Below are positions 1 to 9,651 of a DNA stretch of 64,000 nucleotides, in pieces. The DNA comes from Caulobacter hibisci. GTDB lineage: Bacteria; Pseudomonadota; Alphaproteobacteria; Caulobacterales; Caulobacteraceae. Positions within the stretch are counted from its first letter, which is position 1. Each line of letters opens with the position of its first letter. Location of the stretch: positions 186,001 through 250,000 of the forward strand of contig NZ_JADWOX010000001.1 of assembly GCF_016135805.1 (NCBI RefSeq), written 5' to 3'. The translations under genes were made by a program, and so were the position numbers. Below the pieces are notes generated by a model. The model saw only the letters and a list, made by a program, of their open reading frames with translations. It ran no database searches and was not told where the DNA came from.

Positions 1-232
1 GGGCCGTGTACCAGGAGAAGCCCAGGTGGTTGAGCTTGAACGACAGGTCGGCATGGGTCTTGTCCAGCACGTACTCGCCGGCCGGCAGGTCGGCGGGCGG
101 CTCGGCGGGCGTCGGTGCGGCGGCCGTCTCGCCCGCCGGCTTGGCCGGAGCCTGAGCGGTCTTCTGGTCGGAGCAGGCCGCGAGCGCCAGCAGCAGGGCG
201 CCGCCGATCGCGAGCTTCGAGACGTAGGACAT
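1..232 (-). CDS. YceI-family lipoprotein, 3' part outside window
   Basis: Starts at an ATG at 232 and runs off the left edge, so only the first 77 codons are visible. The N-terminus is a lipoprotein signal peptide with lipobox LAAC (Cys about residue 20), followed by a Pro/Ala-rich linker. Then comes GEYVLDKTHADLSFKLNHLG, which matches the start of the YceI fold (Y-x-hD-x-xH...F-x-hxHhGF). YceI proteins are periplasmic beta-barrels that bind isoprenoid-type lipids. This one is probably membrane-anchored through the lipid. The ligand cannot be judged from the fragment. Confidence 0.8.
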   Translation of the reverse strand, partial: MSYVSKLAIGGALLLALAACSDQKTAQAPAKPAGETAAAPTPAEPPADLPAGEYVLDKTHADLSFKLNHLGFSWYTA

Positions 233-306
233 GAAACCTCCCTTGATGTTGGCCGGGAGGTTCGGCCCGGGGCGACGATGCGGTCAACCCCGGGACGTTG
301 TGACGC

Positions 307-2070
307 TTACGACTTCTTTTTGCTCTCGGCGATCCAGGCGTCGGTGCGGGCGTCCAGCACCGCCAGGGGCGTGGAGCCGCCTAGCAGGACGAGATCGTGG
401 AAGGCCCGCTCGTCGAACTTCGGGCCCAACTGGTCCTCGGCGCGCTTGCGCAGCTCCAGGATCTTCAGCTCGCCGATCTTGTAGGACAGGGCCTGGCCCG
501 GCCAGGAGACGTAGCGCTTCAGCTCGACCTCGATATTGGTCGGCGACAGGGCGGTGTTGTCGGTGAAGCAGGCGCGGGCCTGATCCAGGCTCCAGCCCTT
601 GGCGTGGATGCCGGTGTCGGCGACGAGGCGGCAGGCGCGCCACATCTCGTAGGACAGCCGGCCGAACAGCTCGTAGGGGTCGCGATAGATGCCCATCTCC
701 TCGCCCAGCCATTCTGAATAGAGCCCCCAGCCTTCGCCGAAGGCGCTGAAATAGAGGTTCTTGCGGAACTCGGGGCCGGTCTGCTCCTGGGCCAGCGAGG
801 TCTGGACGTGGTGGCCCGGGGCGCCCTCGTGCAGCACCAGGGCCGGCAGCTCGTAGAGCGCCCGCTGGTCGAGCTCGGAGGTGTTGATCATCAGCCCGCC
901 GGCCCGGCCGGCCTTGGGATCTCCGCCGAAATAGCGGCCGGTTGTGTAGCCCTTTTCGATGCTGGCCGGCACTGGGCGCACGCCGTAGGTCAGGCGCGGC
1001 AGGGTTCCGAAGTGGGCCGGCAGTTGGTCGTCGGCGCGCTTGGCGATCTCGCTGGCCTTTTCCAGCAGTTGCTGGCGGCTGGTGGCGTAGAATTTCGGAT
1101 CCTTGCGCAGATAGGCCAGGAAGGCCGGCAGGTCGCCCTGGAAGCCGGCCTCTCTCATCACCGTCTCCATCCGGGCGCGGATGCGGCGCACTTCGGCCTG
1201 GCCGATCTCGTGCACCTGGTCGGGGGTCATCTCGGTGGTGGTGTAGCGCTTGACCAGGAAGGCGTAGTAGCGCTTGCCGTCGGGCAGGTCGGAGGCGGCC
1301 AGGCTCTTGGCCGCGTGCGGCACGTACTCGTCCTTCATGAAGGCGACGAAGCCAGCGCGGGCAGGTGCGACCTTGTCCCTCAGCACCGCTTCGCCCTCAG
1401 CGATCAGCGCGGCCTTGTGGTCGGCCGGCACGCTGGTGGGCAGGGCGCGTAGCGGGGCCAGCAGCGGATCCTCGGAACGCGGCGTCGCGGCGGTGCGCTG
1501 GGCGCGGTCGAGCACCGACTCGGCGGTCGAGCGGGCATGGACGAAGCCGGTGGCGATCCCGCGCCGGGCCTCGGCGATGTTGGCGGCGTACCATTCGGGC
1601 GACTGGGCCAGCAGGCCAATCCACTGCCTGGCCTCGGCCTCGTCCTTCAGGCGGACGCCGTTGGCGCGATAGAGCAGGGAGACGTCGAAGCCGCCGTCGC
1701 TACTGAACGGCATGCGGCCTTCGTCGAACGACAGGCCCACGAGCTTGTCGTCCAGGCTCCAGGCCAGGATCTGGCGGGTCAGCTTCTCGTCGTCTGTGAG
1801 GCCTGCCTCGTCGACCTTGGCCAGCAGGGCCTTGGCGTTCTCGTACTTCGCCTTGCGCGCTGCGTCGGCCTTGGGGCCGACCGGCGGCAGCCGCCAGCGG
1901 GCCTCGTCCGAAGCACCTTCCTCGTCGTCCACGGCCGAGACCGACTCGTAGGCCTTCACGGCCTGGGTCAGGCGGGCCGAGGCGCTGGCTTCGGCGGCCT
2001 GGACGGGGCCGGCCAGCAACACGGCCGACAGGGCCGCGCCGGCGGCGAGGCGGAGGATGTGATGACGCAT
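307..2070 (-). CDS. DUF885 family secreted metallohydrolase
   Basis: 587 residues with an N-terminal signal peptide (cleavage near AEA, residue 25-28), so it is exported. The family signature HEGAPGHHVQ lies near residue 413. The paired His and Glu there resemble a metallopeptidase zinc site, and DUF885 proteins are annotated as putative metal-dependent peptidases. The length is usual for the family. It stands alone, with tRNA genes upstream in the same orientation. No substrate can be inferred. Confidence 0.88.
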   Translation of the reverse strand: MRHHILRLAAGAALSAVLLAGPVQAAEASASARLTQAVKAYESVSAVDDEEGASDEARWRLPPVGPKADAARKAKYENAKALLAKVDEAGLTDDEKLTRQILAWSLDDKLVGLSFDEGRMPFSSDGGFDVSLLYRANGVRLKDEAEARQWIGLLAQSPEWYAANIAEARRGIATGFVHARSTAESVLDRAQRTAATPRSEDPLLAPLRALPTSVPADHKAALIAEGEAVLRDKVAPARAGFVAFMKDEYVPHAAKSLAASDLPDGKRYYAFLVKRYTTTEMTPDQVHEIGQAEVRRIRARMETVMREAGFQGDLPAFLAYLRKDPKFYATSRQQLLEKASEIAKRADDQLPAHFGTLPRLTYGVRPVPASIEKGYTTGRYFGGDPKAGRAGGLMINTSELDQRALYELPALVLHEGAPGHHVQTSLAQEQTGPEFRKNLYFSAFGEGWGLYSEWLGEEMGIYRDPYELFGRLSYEMWRACRLVADTGIHAKGWSLDQARACFTDNTALSPTNIEVELKRYVSWPGQALSYKIGELKILELRKRAEDQLGPKFDERAFHDLVLLGGSTPLAVLDARTDAWIAESKKKS

Positions 2071-2185
2071 GAACGCTCCCCGGAATAAACCGGGGCGAGG
2101 TTAGATCATGTCGCCGGGCAGGGCCAAACGGCCTGGCCGAAGCTTTCGGATCATTTCCAGGGATGGAGAAGAAGAGAGAAGAAAA

Positions 2186-2260
<75 letters not shown>

Positions 2261-2306
2261 GCACCGATTTTCTTGTCTCTGTCCATGACCTCCGCGAGGG
2301 AGGGAA

Positions 2307-2381
<75 letters not shown>

Positions 2382-2422
2382 ATCGGAGGGGCTGGAAACA
2401 GCGCCCCGCGACGAGGAGGCGG

Positions 2423-2451
2423 CTTATGGCAGAGCGTTTCGCGCTTGGCAA
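2423..2451 (-). promoter_or_regulatory. candidate promoter of the tRNA-Gly pair
   Basis: Read on the minus strand there is a -35-like TTGCCA (2446-2451), a 17-bp spacer and a -10-like CATAAG (2423-2428). Initiation would fall about 35 nt before the first tRNA. Assigned by sequence match only. Confidence 0.4.
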
Positions 2452-2549
2452 GCACTGTCGGTCAACTTCATGGGGATGAATGTCGCACTTGCGGAACCGG
2501 CCGTTTGAGCGGCTCATTGGTCCCTTGGAATTGAGGTCGGGGCTCGGGT

Positions 2550-3404
2550 TTGCGTCTCTTCGTGTACGGATTGGGCTTCGTCGGCGCCGCCTTCGCCGAA
2601 TCTCTCGCTGCGCGCGGTTGGTCGGTGATAGCGACTGGGCGCACGGCCGAGGCGCGGGCGGCGGTAGAGGCTCAAGGTTTCTCCGCGGTCGACCCCGACG
2701 ACAAGGCGGCGATGGCCGAGGCCATGCGCGGCGTCACCGCCATCCTCGTCACCGCCCCGCCCACCGGCGAGGGTTGCCCGGCCCTCGAGGCGGTGATCCC
2801 GGCTCTGGCCGCCGCGGAGGCGTTCCCCGACTGGATCGGCTATCTCTCCACCACCGGCGTCTATGGCGACTTCGATGGTCGCTGGGTGTTCGAGACCAGC
2901 CCGCTGAAGGCCCAGTCGGTCGAGGGCGCACGACGCGTCGGGGCCGAGCGCGACTGGCGACAGGTCTGCCGGGGCATGGGGCTGACGGTCGTGACCTTCC
3001 GTCTGCCGGGCATCTACGGGCCGGGCCGCAGCGCCTTCGATCGCCTGAGGGCCGGCGAGGGCCGCCGCATCGTCAAGCCAGGCCAGGTGTTCAGCCGCGT
3101 CCATCGCGACGACATCGTCAGCGGCCTGCTGGCCTCGCTGGAAAAGCCCCGGGCCGGGGCCGTCTACAATCTCTGCGACGACGAACCGGCCCCGCCGCAG
3201 GACGTCATGGAGCACGCCGCCTTGCTGCTGGGCGTGCCAGTCCCGCCCGACCTGCCGTTCAACGCCCTGGGCCTGTCGCCCGCCACCCGCCGCTTCTACG
3301 CCGAGAACAAGCGCGTCTCGAACGCCCTGGCCAAGGCCGAGCTTGGCTGGCGGCCGAAGTATGCGACGTATCGCGAGGGGCTGGCGGCGATCCTGGCGGG
3401 GTAG
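2550..3404 (+). CDS. atypical SDR / NAD-dependent epimerase family protein
   Basis: 284 residues with a TTG start at 2550. The N-terminus has a Rossmann dinucleotide motif (VYGLGFVGAAFAE), then LSTTGVYGD near residue 110, RLPGIYGPGR in the middle and VHRDDIVSGL in the C-terminal half, as in the atypical SDR branch that includes YeeZ. The usual YxxxK catalytic pair is not obvious, so it may be a divergent reductase or epimerase. Substrate unknown. It lies alone downstream of the divergently read tRNA genes. Confidence 0.85.
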   Translation: MRLFVYGLGFVGAAFAESLAARGWSVIATGRTAEARAAVEAQGFSAVDPDDKAAMAEAMRGVTAILVTAPPTGEGCPALEAVIPALAAAEAFPDWIGYLSTTGVYGDFDGRWVFETSPLKAQSVEGARRVGAERDWRQVCRGMGLTVVTFRLPGIYGPGRSAFDRLRAGEGRRIVKPGQVFSRVHRDDIVSGLLASLEKPRAGAVYNLCDDEPAPPQDVMEHAALLLGVPVPPDLPFNALGLSPATRRFYAENKRVSNALAKAELGWRPKYATYREGLAAILAG

Positions 3405-3425
3405 GGGCGAAGCGCCTACCTAAGC

Positions 3426-3563
3426 TCCCGTCATTCCCGCCCTTGTGGCGGGAACCCCTGGTTCCATTCGCACGTGAAGTGCAAGCGGCGTGCTCAGCAC
3501 GCCGCCTCATCTGCCCTTGCGGCCGAAAGAGAGGTTCCCGCCACAAGGGCGGGAATGACGGGA
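3426..3563. repeat. paired REP-like element, 30-bp perfect inverted repeat
   Basis: The arm at 3426-3455 is the exact reverse complement of 3534-3563. Each arm holds its own small stem (CCCGCC...GGCGGG). Between them is a further perfect hairpin, GCGGCGTGC-TCA-GCACGCCGC (3485-3505). It lies between converging genes and may also stop transcription in both directions. Confidence 0.85.
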
Positions 3564-3582
3564 GATGGGAGGAGCCTCCCGC

Positions 3583-4455
3583 CTACTCCTCCTCATCCCC
3601 CAAGTCCGCCGCGGCCCAGGCCGCCGCGGGCGCCTGTCCGGCCGAACGGGCGCGGGCCGCGCGGGCGAGACGGCGGGCGACCGGATCGTCGTCCACCGGC
3701 GTGGCCAGCACACGGGCCTCGGCCACGGCCGCGATCAGACGCTCCAGATCCTGCGGGCGCGACAAGCGGTGGTCGCCGTCCTTGATCAGCGAGAAGACGA
3801 CGTCTTCACTGTTGAGGCCATTGGCCAGTTCCAGGGCGTGGGTCCAAGGCACGGCGTCGTCCTGGCCGCCCTGCAGCACGCGCACCGGGACGTCGATCGG
3901 CACGGGGCCGGGCAGGATCGACCAGCGGGCGCCGTCCTCCAGCAGTTCGCGGGTGATCGCATAGCCGCCGTCGTCGTATTCCGACGGTCGGATCCAGAAG
4001 CCGTCGCGCTCGATCGCCGCCTTCGCTTCGTCGGAAAGCTCGGGCCCCATCAGCTTTTCGGTGAAGTCGGGCGCGGGGGCGACCAGCACCAGGGCCTTGA
4101 CCCGGTCGGGCCTGGCGATGGCGGCGAGACACGCCAGCCAGCCGCCCATCGACGAGCCGACCAGCACCAGCGGCCCCTCGGTCAGGTCGTCGATCACCGC
4201 CAGGGCGTCGGCGCGCCAGCGGCTGATCGTGCCGTCCTTGAAGTCGCCCGACGATTCGCCGTGGCCGAAATAGTCGAAGCGCAGGTAGCCGCCGCCGGTC
4301 GCCTGGGCCTGTTCGGCCAGGACCTGGGCCTTGGTTCCGGTCATGTCGGAGTGAAAACCGCCCAGCCAGACCACCATCGGGCCCTCGCCATCGATCTTGC
4401 GGTACGCGAGACGCTGATTTTCCTCGCGCGGATGGAAATCACGGGCTTCGGTCAT
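3583..4455 (-). CDS. alpha/beta hydrolase
   Basis: 290 residues. The nucleophile elbow GSSMGGW (Ser near residue 102), an acid in QGGQDDAVPW and a His in KDGDHRLSRP form a plausible Ser-Asp-His triad. An oxyanion segment WLGGFHSDMTG lies near the start. The cytosolic single-domain layout resembles the ABHD10/serine-esterase type. The last 40 residues are a charged Ala-rich tail outside the usual fold. The gene is divergent from the glycosyltransferase at 4512 (56-bp gap). Substrate unknown. Confidence 0.85.
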   Translation of the reverse strand: MTEARDFHPREENQRLAYRKIDGEGPMVVWLGGFHSDMTGTKAQVLAEQAQATGGGYLRFDYFGHGESSGDFKDGTISRWRADALAVIDDLTEGPLVLVGSSMGGWLACLAAIARPDRVKALVLVAPAPDFTEKLMGPELSDEAKAAIERDGFWIRPSEYDDGGYAITRELLEDGARWSILPGPVPIDVPVRVLQGGQDDAVPWTHALELANGLNSEDVVFSLIKDGDHRLSRPQDLERLIAAVAEARVLATPVDDDPVARRLARAARARSAGQAPAAAWAAADLGDEEE

Positions 4456-4511
4456 GGCGCGGCCTTGTTCGTTTCGCTAACTAGCTCCTCCTAACCTTTT
4501 CAGGGCGCGGC

Positions 4512-5708
4512 GTGTCCATCCTTCCCGATGATTTCACCCTGCTGCAGGTGACTCCCGAGCTGGAGACCGGCGGCGCCGAGCAGACCACGATCGACGTGGC
4601 CCATGGCGTGGTCGCCCTGGGCGGCAAGGCCCTGGTCGCTACGCGAGGCGGACGCATGGCCGCGCGGCTCGAGGCCGACGGCGGACGCCTGGCCCAGATG
4701 CCGGCCCAGTCGAAGAACCCGCTGGTGATGCTGGGCAACGCCGCCCGCCTGATCGACCTGATCCGCCGCGAGAAGGTGACCCTGGTTCACGCCCGCTCGC
4801 GCGCCCCGGCCTTCTCGGCCCTGTGGGCGGCGCAGGCGACGAAGACACCGTTCGTGGCCACCTATCACGGGGTCTACAACGCCAAGTCCGGCCTCAAGCG
4901 CTGGTACAACGCGGTGATGACCAAGGGCGACCTGGTGATCGCCAATTCCGACTACACCCGCGCCCACGTCATCGCCGAGCACGGCATCGCCCCCGAGCGG
5001 GTGGTGGCCATTCCGCGCGGCGTGGACCTGTCGCGCTTCGAGCCCAGCTTCGTCTCCAACGAGCGCGTCGAGGCCCTGCGCAAGGCCTGGGGCGTGTCCT
5101 GCGACGACCGCCGGCTGAAGGTGCTGCTGGCGGGTCGCCTGACCCGCTGGAAGGGCCAGGGCCTCGCCATCCAGGCGGTGGCTCGGCTGAAGGCGCTGGG
5201 CGAGGCCCGGGTGCTGCTGCTGCTGGCCGGAGACGACCAGGGCCGCAAGGGCTACCGCGCCGAGCTGGAACACATGATCGCCCAGGCGGGCCTGGAAGAC
5301 AGCGTCAAGCTGGTGGGCCACTGCGACGACATGCCGGCAGCCTACCTGCTGGCCGACCTGGCCATCGCCCCGTCGCTGGAGCCGGAGGCCTTCGGCCGCA
5401 CGGCGGTCGAGCCGCAGGTCATGGGTCGTCCGGTGATCGCCGCCGACCATGGCGCCACGCGCGAGACGGTGGTGCCCGGCGAGACTGGCTGGCTGGCCGC
5501 CCCCGGCGATGTCGAGGCCTGGGCCCAGGCCCTGAACGACGCCTGCGAGGCGGGCGCCGCGGGCCGTCAGGCCATGGGCCTTGCCGCCCGTACGCGTGCG
5601 CGCCGGTTGTATTCTGTGGACGCCATGGTCGAGGCGACCCTTAAGGTCTATGCGCGCGTGATCGCCGTCGGCAAGGCTGGCGCCGGTGTTTCGGAGTCGG
5701 TGGGTTGA
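4512..5708 (+). CDS. GT4-family glycosyltransferase
   Basis: 398 residues with a GT-B fold layout. The N-terminal acceptor domain has the TGGAEQTT glycine loop and HARSRAPAF. The C-terminal nucleotide-sugar domain has AGRLTRWKGQG and the E-x7-E motif EPEAFGRTAVEP. It overlaps the next gene by four bases, so the two are probably translated together. The pairing with a GT9 heptosyltransferase-like enzyme suggests work on LPS core or another surface glycan, but the sugar is unknown. Confidence 0.9.
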   Translation: MSILPDDFTLLQVTPELETGGAEQTTIDVAHGVVALGGKALVATRGGRMAARLEADGGRLAQMPAQSKNPLVMLGNAARLIDLIRREKVTLVHARSRAPAFSALWAAQATKTPFVATYHGVYNAKSGLKRWYNAVMTKGDLVIANSDYTRAHVIAEHGIAPERVVAIPRGVDLSRFEPSFVSNERVEALRKAWGVSCDDRRLKVLLAGRLTRWKGQGLAIQAVARLKALGEARVLLLLAGDDQGRKGYRAELEHMIAQAGLEDSVKLVGHCDDMPAAYLLADLAIAPSLEPEAFGRTAVEPQVMGRPVIAADHGATRETVVPGETGWLAAPGDVEAWAQALNDACEAGAAGRQAMGLAARTRARRLYSVDAMVEATLKVYARVIAVGKAGAGVSESVG

Positions 5709-6676
5709 GCAAGGAGATCAAGAAGGTCCTGGTCATCAAGCTGGGGGCGTTGGGCGACTTCGTCCTGGCCCTGGCGGCGATGAAGAAGATCCGCGAGGCT
5801 CACCCGCGCGCCAAGATCACTCTGCTGACCACCCCGCCGTTCGAGGCCCTGGCCAAGCTGTCGCCCTATTTCAACGCCGTCGAGGTCGATGGCCGTCCAA
5901 GCGACGCGGGCGACCTGTTCAAGATGCTGGGCCGTATCCGCAAGGCCAAGTACGACCGCGTCTACGACCTGCAGACCAACAGCCGCACCGGCTGGTACTT
6001 CCAGGCCCTGCGGCCGTTCCCGCCGCAGTGGTCGGGCATCGCCAAGGGCGCCGGCCTGCCCCAGCGCGGCCGCGCCCGCTATCATATGCACACGCTGGAG
6101 CGGCACGCCGACCAGCTGCGCCAGGCCGGCATCTGGTCCGACGCGCCGATCGAGCCGGGCAGCGCCCCGCCGCCGGACCTGTCGTGGATCCTGCGCAAGC
6201 ACAAGGACGCCCGGCCGGTGGCCGGCGCCGTGGCGCCCAAGCCCTATGTGCTGCTGGTGCCCGGCGGTTCGGCCCATCGCCCCGAAAAGCGCTGGCCGGT
6301 GGAAAGCTACGCCCAGCTGGCGGCCCTGCTGAAGTCCAAGGGGCTGGACATCGTCATCATCGGCGGGCCGCAGGAAAGCGCCATGGCCCGCCAGATCCAG
6401 AAGGCCGCCGGCCAGGCCCGCGACCTGACCGGCCGCACGGACTTCGCCCAGCTGGCGGTGCTTGGCGCCAAGGCGGCCCTGGTGGTCGGCAACGACACCG
6501 GCCCGACCCACCTGCTGGCGGCGGCCGGGGCGCCGACCATCGCCCTGTTCTCCGACGCCTCGGACCCGGCCCTGTGCGGCCCGCGCGGCCATGTGGCGGT
6601 GATCCGCTCGCCCGACCTCAAGGCCCTGCCGGTCAGCACCGTGGCCAGCACCGCGATCTCGCTGCTGCCGCGCTGA
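5705..6676 (+). CDS. GT9-family (heptosyltransferase-like) glycosyltransferase
   Basis: 323 residues, TTG start at 5705 inside the preceding stop (TTGA overlap). It carries the N-terminal IKLGALGDFVLA of heptosyltransferases, VPGGSAHRPEKRWP in the middle and the diagnostic GNDTGPTHLLAAAG near residue 265. ADP-heptose:LPS heptosyltransferases add heptose to the LPS inner core at the cytoplasmic face. Whether heptose is the donor here is inference. It forms an operon with the GT4 gene upstream. Confidence 0.9.
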   Translation: MSKEIKKVLVIKLGALGDFVLALAAMKKIREAHPRAKITLLTTPPFEALAKLSPYFNAVEVDGRPSDAGDLFKMLGRIRKAKYDRVYDLQTNSRTGWYFQALRPFPPQWSGIAKGAGLPQRGRARYHMHTLERHADQLRQAGIWSDAPIEPGSAPPPDLSWILRKHKDARPVAGAVAPKPYVLLVPGGSAHRPEKRWPVESYAQLAALLKSKGLDIVIIGGPQESAMARQIQKAAGQARDLTGRTDFAQLAVLGAKAALVVGNDTGPTHLLAAAGAPTIALFSDASDPALCGPRGHVAVIRSPDLKALPVSTVASTAISLLPR

Positions 6677-6794
6677 CGGGCGCCTCGACGGCGCGCGCGG
6701 GACGTAGCAGGATGGGAGTCGTGGGGGCGCGGGTCATCTGGAACCAAGCCGGAAGCTAGGCGGTTTACGGTTCCAAGTTAGCGAGGAGTCCGTC

Positions 6795-7367
6795 ATGCGC
6801 ATCACCACCGGCAAGCCGTACGCCCACCGCACCCTGGCCGGCCGCGAAGCGTTCCAGCCGGACACCAGCGGAAACAGCGCTGGCGCGCAACTGGCCATAG
6901 GCCTGGCCCTGGCCGGCGGCGCTCTGCTGGCCGCCACCTTGATGGGCCGCCGCCACGAACGGGTGATCGACGACGAGGAATATGCGGTCGGCTACGCCGA
7001 GATGCACGAGCCGGTCGCCCATCAGCCCAAGCCCCTGACCAGCCTGCTATTGCCGCCCCTGTTCATCGCCATGACCCTGTCGGGCCTGCGAACCTGGAAC
7101 GCGCCGTCCAGCCCCGCCCGCACCCGAGCCCTGACACTGTGGAGCCTGACACAGGGGTTCAACGCCCTGTGGCTGGCGTTCGGCACGAAACGGGGCGGCG
7201 GCCAGTTGGCCGTGGCCACCGCCTCGCTGGGCGCCTCGGCGGCCTACGCCGTCGAAGCGCGCAAGGTCGGCGGCGCCTCGGCGCCGGATCTCGGCTGGCT
7301 GGGCGTCGCCAACGCCCTGACCGCCCAGCTGTGGCGACGCTCGCCGGCGCCGCCCACCCTGCACTAG
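6795..7367 (+). CDS. membrane protein, possibly TspO/MBR-like
   Basis: 190 residues preceded by a good Shine-Dalgarno (GCGAGGAG). There are about four to five hydrophobic segments (residues 30-50, 80-98, 115-135, 140-155, 168-182). The pattern of Trp/Asn residues in the last helices (FNALWLAF; a Trp-rich end followed by WRRSP) recalls TspO/MBR tryptophan-rich sensory proteins, but the match is weak and the N-terminus is longer. An unclassified membrane protein is equally possible. Confidence 0.6.
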   Translation: MRITTGKPYAHRTLAGREAFQPDTSGNSAGAQLAIGLALAGGALLAATLMGRRHERVIDDEEYAVGYAEMHEPVAHQPKPLTSLLLPPLFIAMTLSGLRTWNAPSSPARTRALTLWSLTQGFNALWLAFGTKRGGGQLAVATASLGASAAYAVEARKVGGASAPDLGWLGVANALTAQLWRRSPAPPTLH

Positions 7368-7553
7368 GCAGGGCGCCGCCTAGCGTCGCCATGCGAGAAT
7401 GAAGGGCGTCCACAACCGCTCCACAGGAGTCGGCGAACGCCGGTATTGACTTCCTCTGCCCAAGCTTTACGCATTCGCCCCACCTTTTGAGATCGCATCT
7501 CAGAAGCGCCGCCTGGGGATGACGGCGACAACAAGCTGTTGCGGGGGGAGCGG

Positions 7554-8216
7554 TTGGCCTTCGACGACGCGATTCATGACGACGCCGTCCTGGCCAGGAA
7601 CGGCGCCGGGCGCTCGCGGGGGCGAGGGGCGAGGGCCGCAAGGCCGGCCTGGCTTCTGGCCGAGATCGGTGTCGCCGGTGGCCTGGCCGCTCTTCTGCTC
7701 ATCTTCTTCTGGCTGGACCTGCGCCCCGATATCGAGAGCGCTCCGGCTCATCCCTTCTTCTGGCTGAAAATGGCCTTCACCGTCTCGCTGGGCGCGGCGG
7801 GCTTTGACGGCTTCGCCCGGCTGCTGCGCGGCGGGCCGCCGGCCCCGACGGCGATCATCGTCGCCGTAATCGCCATGCTGGTCTTCGCTGTCGGCGGCGT
7901 GACCGAGGCCCTGCGGCTTGAGCCGGCGATGCTGGCCCGACAGTTTTTCCCGGCCTCGATCGGCTCTTGCCTGTTCAACGTCGTCGCCCTGGCCCTGCCG
8001 ACCCTGCTGCTGAGCCTGACGGCCCTGCGATGCATGGAGCGTGAGCGTTCGGCCCTGGTCGGCTTTTCGGCCGGCATCTTCGCCGGCGGCCTGGCCGCCA
8101 GCGTCTACGGTCTGCACTGCCCGCACGCGACCTTCCTGTTCGTGGGGCTGTGGTACGGCGGCGGCGTGCTGCTGTGCGGCCTGGCCGGCGCGGCGATCAA
8201 CCGCCTGACGGCCTGA
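7554..8216 (+). CDS. NrsF/DUF1109 family anti-sigma factor-like membrane protein
   Basis: About 220 residues with six transmembrane segments and the DUF1109 landmark FFWLKMAFTVSLGAAG. Two conserved Cys are present, in GSCLFNVVALALP and GLHCPHATF. In Caulobacter NrsF such cysteines are needed to respond to chromate/cadmium and release an ECF sigma factor. TTG at 7554 is chosen as start because a purine-rich GGGGGGAG lies just before it; TTG at 7539 is the alternative. No ECF sigma gene is adjacent, and the N-terminal 30 residues are unlike the family. Confidence 0.82.
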   Translation: MAFDDAIHDDAVLARNGAGRSRGRGARAARPAWLLAEIGVAGGLAALLLIFFWLDLRPDIESAPAHPFFWLKMAFTVSLGAAGFDGFARLLRGGPPAPTAIIVAVIAMLVFAVGGVTEALRLEPAMLARQFFPASIGSCLFNVVALALPTLLLSLTALRCMERERSALVGFSAGIFAGGLAASVYGLHCPHATFLFVGLWYGGGVLLCGLAGAAINRLTA

Positions 8217-8222
8217 CCTCCA

Positions 8223-8263
8223 TACAAAACAAAAGGCCCTCCCGGCGAACCGGAAGGGCCCTT
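8223..8263 (-). terminator. rho-independent terminator of fba
   Basis: A GC-rich hairpin (GGGCC...CCGG, loop TTCG on the minus strand) is followed in the minus direction by a T-rich run (TTTTGTTTTG). It lies 27 bp beyond the fba stop. Confidence 0.8.
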
Positions 8264-8289
8264 GATCGTGGCGTGAATCCGACCGCCGA

Positions 8290-9381
8290 TTACTCGGCGG
8301 CGGCCTTGCCGGCCGGGGCGCCGAACTTGGCGTCCAGCTCGCCCGAGATGTAGCGCTTGGCCATCAGCGCCGTCGAGATCGCGCGGATCTTGCTGGCGTG
8401 GCCGGCCGAGCCGAACTCGGTGAAGCGGGCCTGGCAGACCTTCTTCATGGCTTCCTTGGCCGGCTTCAGATAGGCGCGCGGGTCGAACTCCTGCGGCTTC
8501 TCGATCAGCAGCTTGCGGATGGCGCCGGTGATGGCCATGCGGTTGTCGGTGTCGACGTTGATCTTGCGCACGCCGTGCTTGATGCCGCGCTGGATCTCTT
8601 CGACCGGCACGCCCCAGGTCTGGGGCATCTCGCCGCCATAGGCGTTGATGATGTCCTGCAGGTCCTGCGGAACGCTGGAGCTGCCGTGCATCACCAGGTG
8701 GGTGTTGGGCAGGCGGCGGTGGATCTCTTCGATCACGTTCATGGCCAGGACGTCGCCGTCCGGCTTGCGCGTGAACTTGTAGGCGCCGTGGCTGGTGCCC
8801 ATGGCGATGGCCAGGGCGTCGACGCCGGTGGCCTGCACGAAGTCGACCGCCTGGTCCGGATCGGTCAGCAGCTCGTCATGCGACAGCTTGCCTTCGAAGC
8901 CGTGGCCGTCTTCGGCCTCGCCCATGCCGGTCTCCAGCGAGCCCAGCACGCCCAGTTCGCCCTCGACCGACACGCCGCAGGCGTGGGCCATCTCGACCAC
9001 GCGACGGGTGACGTCGACGTTGTACTCGTAGGAAGCCGGGGTCTTGGCGTCTTCCATCAGCGAGCCGTCCATCATCACCGAAGTGAAGCCGTACTGGATC
9101 GCCGTGGCGCAGGTCGCCGGGCCGTTGCCGTGGTCCTGGTGCATGCACACCGGGATGTGGGGATAGAGTTCGACCAGGCCATCGATCAGCCGGGTCAGGA
9201 TGATGTCGTTGGCGTAGTTGCGCGCACCGCGCGACGCCTGGATGATGACCGGGCTGTCGACCGCGTCCGCGGCCTCCATGATGGCCAGGCCCTGTTCCAT
9301 GTTGTTGATGTTGAAGGCGGGCAGACCGTACTCATGCTCCGCGGCATGGTCCAGCAACTGCCTAAGCGTGATCCTCGCCAC
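8290..9381 (-). CDS. fba: class II fructose-1,6-bisphosphate aldolase
   Basis: 363 residues from a GTG start at 9381, chosen because AGGAG lies 9 bases upstream; an in-frame TTG six codons earlier is less likely. It splits fructose-1,6-bisphosphate into DHAP and glyceraldehyde-3-phosphate with a zinc ion. Visible class II motifs are [11 protein letters not shown] near the start, MHQDHGN (zinc His and catalytic Asp), [10 protein letters not shown] and HGSSSVP. It lies in a glycolysis/gluconeogenesis cluster with pgk and gap, all on the minus strand. Confidence 0.96.
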   Translation of the reverse strand: MARITLRQLLDHAAEHEYGLPAFNINNMEQGLAIMEAADAVDSPVIIQASRGARNYANDIILTRLIDGLVELYPHIPVCMHQDHGNGPATCATAIQYGFTSVMMDGSLMEDAKTPASYEYNVDVTRRVVEMAHACGVSVEGELGVLGSLETGMGEAEDGHGFEGKLSHDELLTDPDQAVDFVQATGVDALAIAMGTSHGAYKFTRKPDGDVLAMNVIEEIHRRLPNTHLVMHGSSSVPQDLQDIINAYGGEMPQTWGVPVEEIQRGIKHGVRKINVDTDNRMAITGAIRKLLIEKPQEFDPRAYLKPAKEAMKKVCQARFTEFGSAGHASKIRAISTALMAKRYISGELDAKFGAPAGKAAAE

Positions 9382-9594
9382 GTGGTATTTCTCCTGCAAG
9401 CTTTGAAGTCGTTGAAGTGTTTCTTGTTTTTGGGGCGCGACGCTTTTGCGTTCTTTGCCCAGTCGTCTCGGGGCCGGTTCCTCGTCCGGTGATCCGAGAG
9501 CGGAAGCCTTGGTCCCGAAGGACTCGGGGCAGGGCGTTCCGACTTTTCAGCTGTTCGACGGCCGTGTTCGGCTCGTCGTACTTCCTCCCTTTGA

Positions 9595-9640
9595 GGCCCG
9601 CCCGTTCCGGATAGAGACATCCGGAGCCGAACGGCGGGCC
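9595..9640 (-). terminator. possible terminator hairpin after pgk
   Basis: An imperfect long stem (GGCCCGCC...GGCGGGCC with an inner CCGGAT/ATCCGG) lies 12 bp past the pgk stop. It has no T-run in the minus direction, so it may be an attenuator or a processing hairpin instead. The rest of 9382-9651 is the fba 5' region, and no gene is seen there. Confidence 0.4.
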
Positions 9641-9651
9641 TTCTGCATGCA

